From contig CM072160.1 in assembly GCA_036850595.1 (NCBI GenBank), positions 15,355,906-15,419,905 on the forward strand: a DNA stretch of 64,000 nucleotides, given 5' to 3'. The notes beneath the pieces were generated by a model, which worked only from the letters and a program-made list of their open reading frames with translations, was not told the origin of the DNA and did not search any database. This stretch comes from Rhyacichthys aspro. Taxonomy: Eukaryota; Chordata; Actinopteri; Gobiiformes; Rhyacichthyidae. Position numbers and translations under genes: made by a program. This document shows positions 59,790 to 64,000 of this stretch, piece after piece; the first letter of the stretch is position 1; each line of letters opens with the position of its first letter.

Positions 59790-62700
59790 TCACACCTTCA
59801 TCCTGCTCATCATCTGTGGGGAAAAAAAAAAAAAAAGAGTAAATGCAATATCATCAAAATGCTCTAAAATAATTTGATTGCGTGAGATACTTTTTACATA
59901 ACACCAACTCCAGGAAAGAATATAACTTACACCAAAAATATTTAATTTACCCTTTAGGAAAAAACACCAAGGTTATTTCAGCCCACGTGAAGCAACCAAA
60001 ACCCTTTAGTCATGGTGAATCCAAATAGCCCACAATTTTTTTTTCCTAATAACCTTTTAAAACTTACAGCAGGATTTTCTTCATTTACAGGCGCACTCTC
60101 CTAAAACAGCATTTATATTTAAGAAGAGTTTGGAAATGGCAAGGTGAGCTTTTGAGCCTAATTTAGCATCAAAATAAGAGCAGTATCAATTTTACTCCAC
60201 TGACAAATGAGCCACATAATCAAAGTGTACTTCTATAGTTTAACAGATTTATAAATTTACCTTGCGAGCACTGGCTGTCAGCCCGGGAGACTTTGCAGCT
60301 CTGGTAGATACTTGAGGAGACTTCCTTTGTCCTTTACTTGTCACGAGGGGAGACTTTTGGTTCCGAAGCCTGCCCGATGCTCCTGTGGCCGTGCGGTTAT
60401 TTCCTGCAGGTATGTTCTCCTGGCCCCTGCGGCTTTGGGCCTGAGCTGGGGACTTTCTCAAAGCTTTGCCTGGTGATTTACGGGTTGAGCTTCGCAATTT
60501 GTTCAGCCCTTTCTTTAGGTAGTTGTCTTTTTTAGGTGTGTTGTCAATTGTGAACATCATTGATTGCCTTCGATCCACCTGAAACATAAAAGTAACCATG
60601 AGGGGAACAAAAACGCATACAAAACAAACTTTTTTGCAAAAATAAACCAAAGAATATGCATGAAACTCACTGGACTGAGGGCAGCGTGGATTTTGGACAC
60701 TGTGGGTCCGCTGCTTACATTCTTATTTTTGGGAGTGAGTGGACGAGGAAAACAGCTGGCTTTCACTTTTTTCTGTCAGAGTTGGAAAAAGGTAATGGTA
60801 AGGAAAACATCTTTGAGTAAAAAAGTGTAAAGACAATCTGACTGTGCTTCATGTAGATAATGTTTTATAAAATGTACCTCAGGTGAAGTGTGATGCATTG
60901 TCAGTGTGGATGAAGCCCGCTTTGTGGCTTTAGGGCTCCTCAGGTGCGTGGAGCTGACTGCGCCTGGCATCAAGGACAGGCGTGAACGGGCTGTGGTAGC
61001 AGCACCACTCTGACCCAACATGAGCGAGTGGCGATGAGAGGCCAGAGAGTCTTGCAGCTGATTTGGCATCATGGAGGCACGGCGGATAGTCTCAGATGGG
61101 TCACCAGTACGAAGTTCTTCATCAGTAAAAATCAAAGCACTATTGCGCAAAGTCTAAACGAAGACAGAGGTTTGGCTCATAAATAATCAGCCATTACATC
61201 TTATTATTTACATTTACTATTTCAACTCACTGAATGCAAGACTACCTATGGAATTATGTTCTAGTCAGAATACAACATAATTAGGTTAAGACTAAAAGGA
61301 TTTAATGTGCCAGATAATGTAATACTGTTTACGAACATCAAACTCCAGTGGGTAGCTGCTCTTCAGATGTGGAAGACAAGCCTTATTTCGCGCCTGGATC
61401 TCAGCAATTCTCATCCAGTCTTCAGGTCCCCCTTCTGGTTCATTCTCTGATCCAACACAGAATGTACTAGTAGCTAGGAGGGGGAAAAAAATAAACAAAA
61501 AAAAGGGTTAAATATGTTTTCATATTCTACTTCATATTGCGCATCTAAAAAACAGCTTAATATTCATTCTTGTTAACTGTTGAGCTTACTCTGTGAGTGG
61601 ACTGTGCTGCGTCTGTATCCTGGAAGACCAATGAGCTGGTCAGCTTCAGACCCAGTCATTCTGGCAGGTGTGTTAAAAAGCTCAGTAGACACAGGCTGTG
61701 CTGTGTGGGTGCAGGAAAGGTTTGGCTGGGAGCGAGCGGAGGCTAAGCTGTAGTAGGTCTCATCGGCTTCACTGCAGCCTGGTGTTTTCTACATGTGAGA
61801 ATAAACCATTAGTACATGACTGAGGTAACTAATATGAAACAAAAATCCCTAAATCCCGAAAATAGAGACTTGCATGCATGGTATTTAAAGTGTTACAAGT
61901 AAGAAGGCAAATGTGAGTTTCCTCCACCTTTGTCAGGGTGATGTTTATAACCTGTGTGGTCCTGCGTCTCTTTACAGATGAGGCTGGGTTTTTCATGGCT
62001 GAATCCACTTCTTGTTTGTGATCTGTAGTGGTCCTGTTTAAAGAAAGTATCTTTTATAAATTGTCGTACTGATCTGTGCTTTTAATGCCTCTAGGACTCC
62101 AACAACATCACGCAAATTAAGTAAAATGTAGGGGCAATAGAAGAAAAAAAAATAGAAACACTGATATTTTGTTTTGATGGCATCTAATGTTCTTCTTCTG
62201 TTTTGTGTGTCAAAAAAAAAAAAAAAGTATAGTGCCAAAACTGTAACATGCATAAATTGAGCATGCTCTATCCATACGGCTTACCTGTGCCTTGTGTTTA
62301 TGGGCGTAAAGTAAAGTGTCTCTAGGGACTCTGCTTGGAGACCACGACGTTTGGCAGCTAGGCGCTCTGAACTGCGAACAAGTGGTGTGCTTGATTCACC
62401 AGGTGCAGATAATTTTCTACAAAGAAAAAAACATCTTGAAATAATCTGTAGTACTTGTGTATAAATATTAGTTATTTCGTCTATAATTTATCATGTTACA
62501 GTACCTTGTGTTGTTCAGAGAATCTTCCAGAGAGCTCTGATCCAAGCTGTCAGAGCTCATGCTTCTAATTTTTACTCTTGTATTAACACCACTGTGCTCA
62601 AAGGGTACATCCAAGTTGGAACGTATATGCTCTGGTCCACTTTGTTCATTATAATGAATTTTGTTCTGTGCACGGAGAGCCTTGTCTGCAAAAGCCAGCT

Positions 62701-64000
62701 GAAAGTAAGGAGACAGATCCATTTAATACCGTTTACTGTTAGTATTACACTAGTTATAGTCAATGCTTTGTCTGTATGGTAGGTTCTAATGTCACACAAA
62801 CCTGTGCCTCCAAACTGGCAACCTTATTCACAAGTGTTTTTTCATTGGTTTGGATTTTGTCCAGTTCCATTTGAAGAAGCTTGTTTTCCATAGTGGCAGC
62901 TTTTACTTCTCGCTCCCTAACATCTAATGAATGCTTCAAATTGGCTCGTTCTTCTTCACTTTCCTGTAGAAGCTGTTTCTTGCTATTGTAGTGACTTACG
63001 GCCTTCTCCATCTGTATAATTGAAACAAAAACTGAATTATTAGTAAATAAGCACAAACTACATTGATGTTGTGCAAGATCTGCTTAATGTTTGTTGTCTA
63101 ACCTGAGCTTTGTAATGTTCTGCTGCCAAGGATTTAGCGGAGAGTTGCTCGAGAAAATCTTTTTTTACCATCTCAACGTCTTCAGCCTTCTCCTTTTCTT
63201 TTAAGAGTCTCTCTTTGTCCAGTCTAAGCTTTTCTAGCTCCTGTTGTAGCATAGTTTCAAGCTTTTGAGCAGCAAGGTTCTGTCTTTCTAGGGCCTGCTT
63301 GCCTTCAATAAGTCTATCTTTCTCAAAAAGTGTAGTTTCAAGTTGTTTCTCCACGGCAAGAATCTTGGCAGTAAGCACATCCTTTTCCTGAACCAAAGCA
63401 TCCTTTTCCCTTTGAGTAGATGCCTGTATTTCTTCATTCTGTCTGTGGAATTGAGCTTGTATTTCCTTGCGTTGACTCAGCTCTGCATTTACAGAGACAA
63501 GCTCCTGTCTGAGGACATCCAACTGCTCAGTGGATTCATTCTGGATTTTAAGTAACTGCTCTTCTTTAGCCTCAAGCTTTAGAGACATTTCTTCCACTTG
63601 TCCCTTTAAGCACTCAATAAAATGTTGAAGAGTGTCCATTTGCTTGGAACTCTCATCTTGTAGCTTGTTTAACATGTTGTCTTTGTTATTGGCCTCCTGT
63701 TTTGTTTTGTGAATTAAGTTAGCTTGGGCAACAGCCTCCTCTCTGAGTTTCCCAAGATCTTGGTCTTTCTCCACCATCATGATTTTAATAGCAGACAACT
63801 CTGTGTGGACAACCTGATACTTCTCTTGAGCTTTTACAAGATGATCCTCCTTTTCAGTTAGAGATTCCTTTAGCAGCTCGTTCTCTTGTTTAAAAGATGA
63901 AATCTCTTTTTCAACTTGCTCCACCTTTACCTGTAGGCTATTAAGTGCATCTTGTTTGTAGCCATTTTCTTGCTGCTGTTGAACTAGCAGACACTCTTTG
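59790..64000 (-). CDS. numa1: Nuclear mitotic apparatus protein 1 (3' part)
   Basis: Spindle-pole protein that links dynein to LGN and the cell cortex in mitosis and is nuclear in interphase. Exons seen: >64000-63103, 63011-62802, 62698-62505, 62416-62285, 62033-61928, 61788-61590, 61473-61337, 61153-60878, 60772-60671, 60578-60261, 60100-60068, 59813-59790. The large exon and the next encode a heptad-rich coiled coil. The tail matches human NuMA at ETLYFTPINTR, KRRRTTQVINITLTK, EADQLIGLPGYR, RIAEIQARNKACLPHLKSSY, ELRTGDPSETIRRASM, KKVKASCFPRPLTP and DRRQSMMFTIDNTPKK. The threonine in NTPKK corresponds to the human CDK1 site Thr2055. The SP-rich end has several KSP repeats. The 61337 donor is GTTCGT, a weak form required by the frame. 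The last two small exons are less certain. Confidence 0.95.

Noticed and set aside
1..64000. CRISPR arrays, operons, phage or bacterial features
   Set aside because: None expected and none seen. The repeats present are microsatellites, a minisatellite and transposon parts.

Overview
This is a 64 kb piece of a vertebrate nuclear genome, almost certainly a ray-finned (teleost) fish. The evidence is multi-exon genes with GT-AG introns, fish-type protein sequences, a fish-specific FISNA-NACHT immune gene, and fish-style SINE, Tc1 and pogo/Tigger repeats. I cannot name the species; a percomorph is plausible.

Layout from left to right: (1) grm5 (metabotropic glutamate receptor 5), minus strand, 16 coding exons from 22272 down to 34; its C-tail continues beyond the left edge. 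(2) A 9 kb intergenic region with a CpG-rich patch near 26.65 kb. (3) tyr (tyrosinase), plus strand, 5 exons, 31329-33416, complete. (4) nox4 (NADPH oxidase 4), minus strand, 18 exons, 45767-35199, complete, with a tRNA-Asp(GTC) gene in one intron. (5) folh1 (glutamate carboxypeptidase II family), plus strand, 20 exons, 47291-52673, complete. (6) A stretch at 52.8-54.0 kb with decayed-looking LRR-like exons on the minus strand. (7) A complete but unusual fish NLR, minus strand, 12 exons, 59186-55392. (8) The 3' half of numa1, minus strand, from 59790 through the right edge.

The order grm5-tyr-nox4-folh1 matches human 11q14 (GRM5-TYR-NOX4-FOLH1B/NAALAD2), while NUMA1 is at human 11q13. The genes do not form one pathway. 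They are a glutamate receptor, the melanin enzyme, a ROS generator, a glutamate-releasing peptidase (its NAAG-cleaving activity is functionally close to mGluRs), an immune NLR and a spindle protein. Orientations alternate, giving divergent promoters (grm5/tyr, nox4/folh1) and convergent 3' ends (tyr/nox4, folh1/NLR region).

The most unusual locus is the NLR. It has an open frame through 12 exons (793 aa) but has methionine in place of the P-loop lysine, an altered Walker B region, no LRR or B30.2 tail, a FISNA-NACHT core cut by many introns, and an ISRE-like element about 220 bp upstream of its start codon. Other points worth a second look are the grm5 7TM region split over six exons, a GC-AG intron in grm5, a shortened nox4 E-loop, and a Tigger-like element carrying tandem inverted CCAAT boxes. 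All exon borders were worked out by eye from splice signals and frame continuity, without transcripts or alignments.
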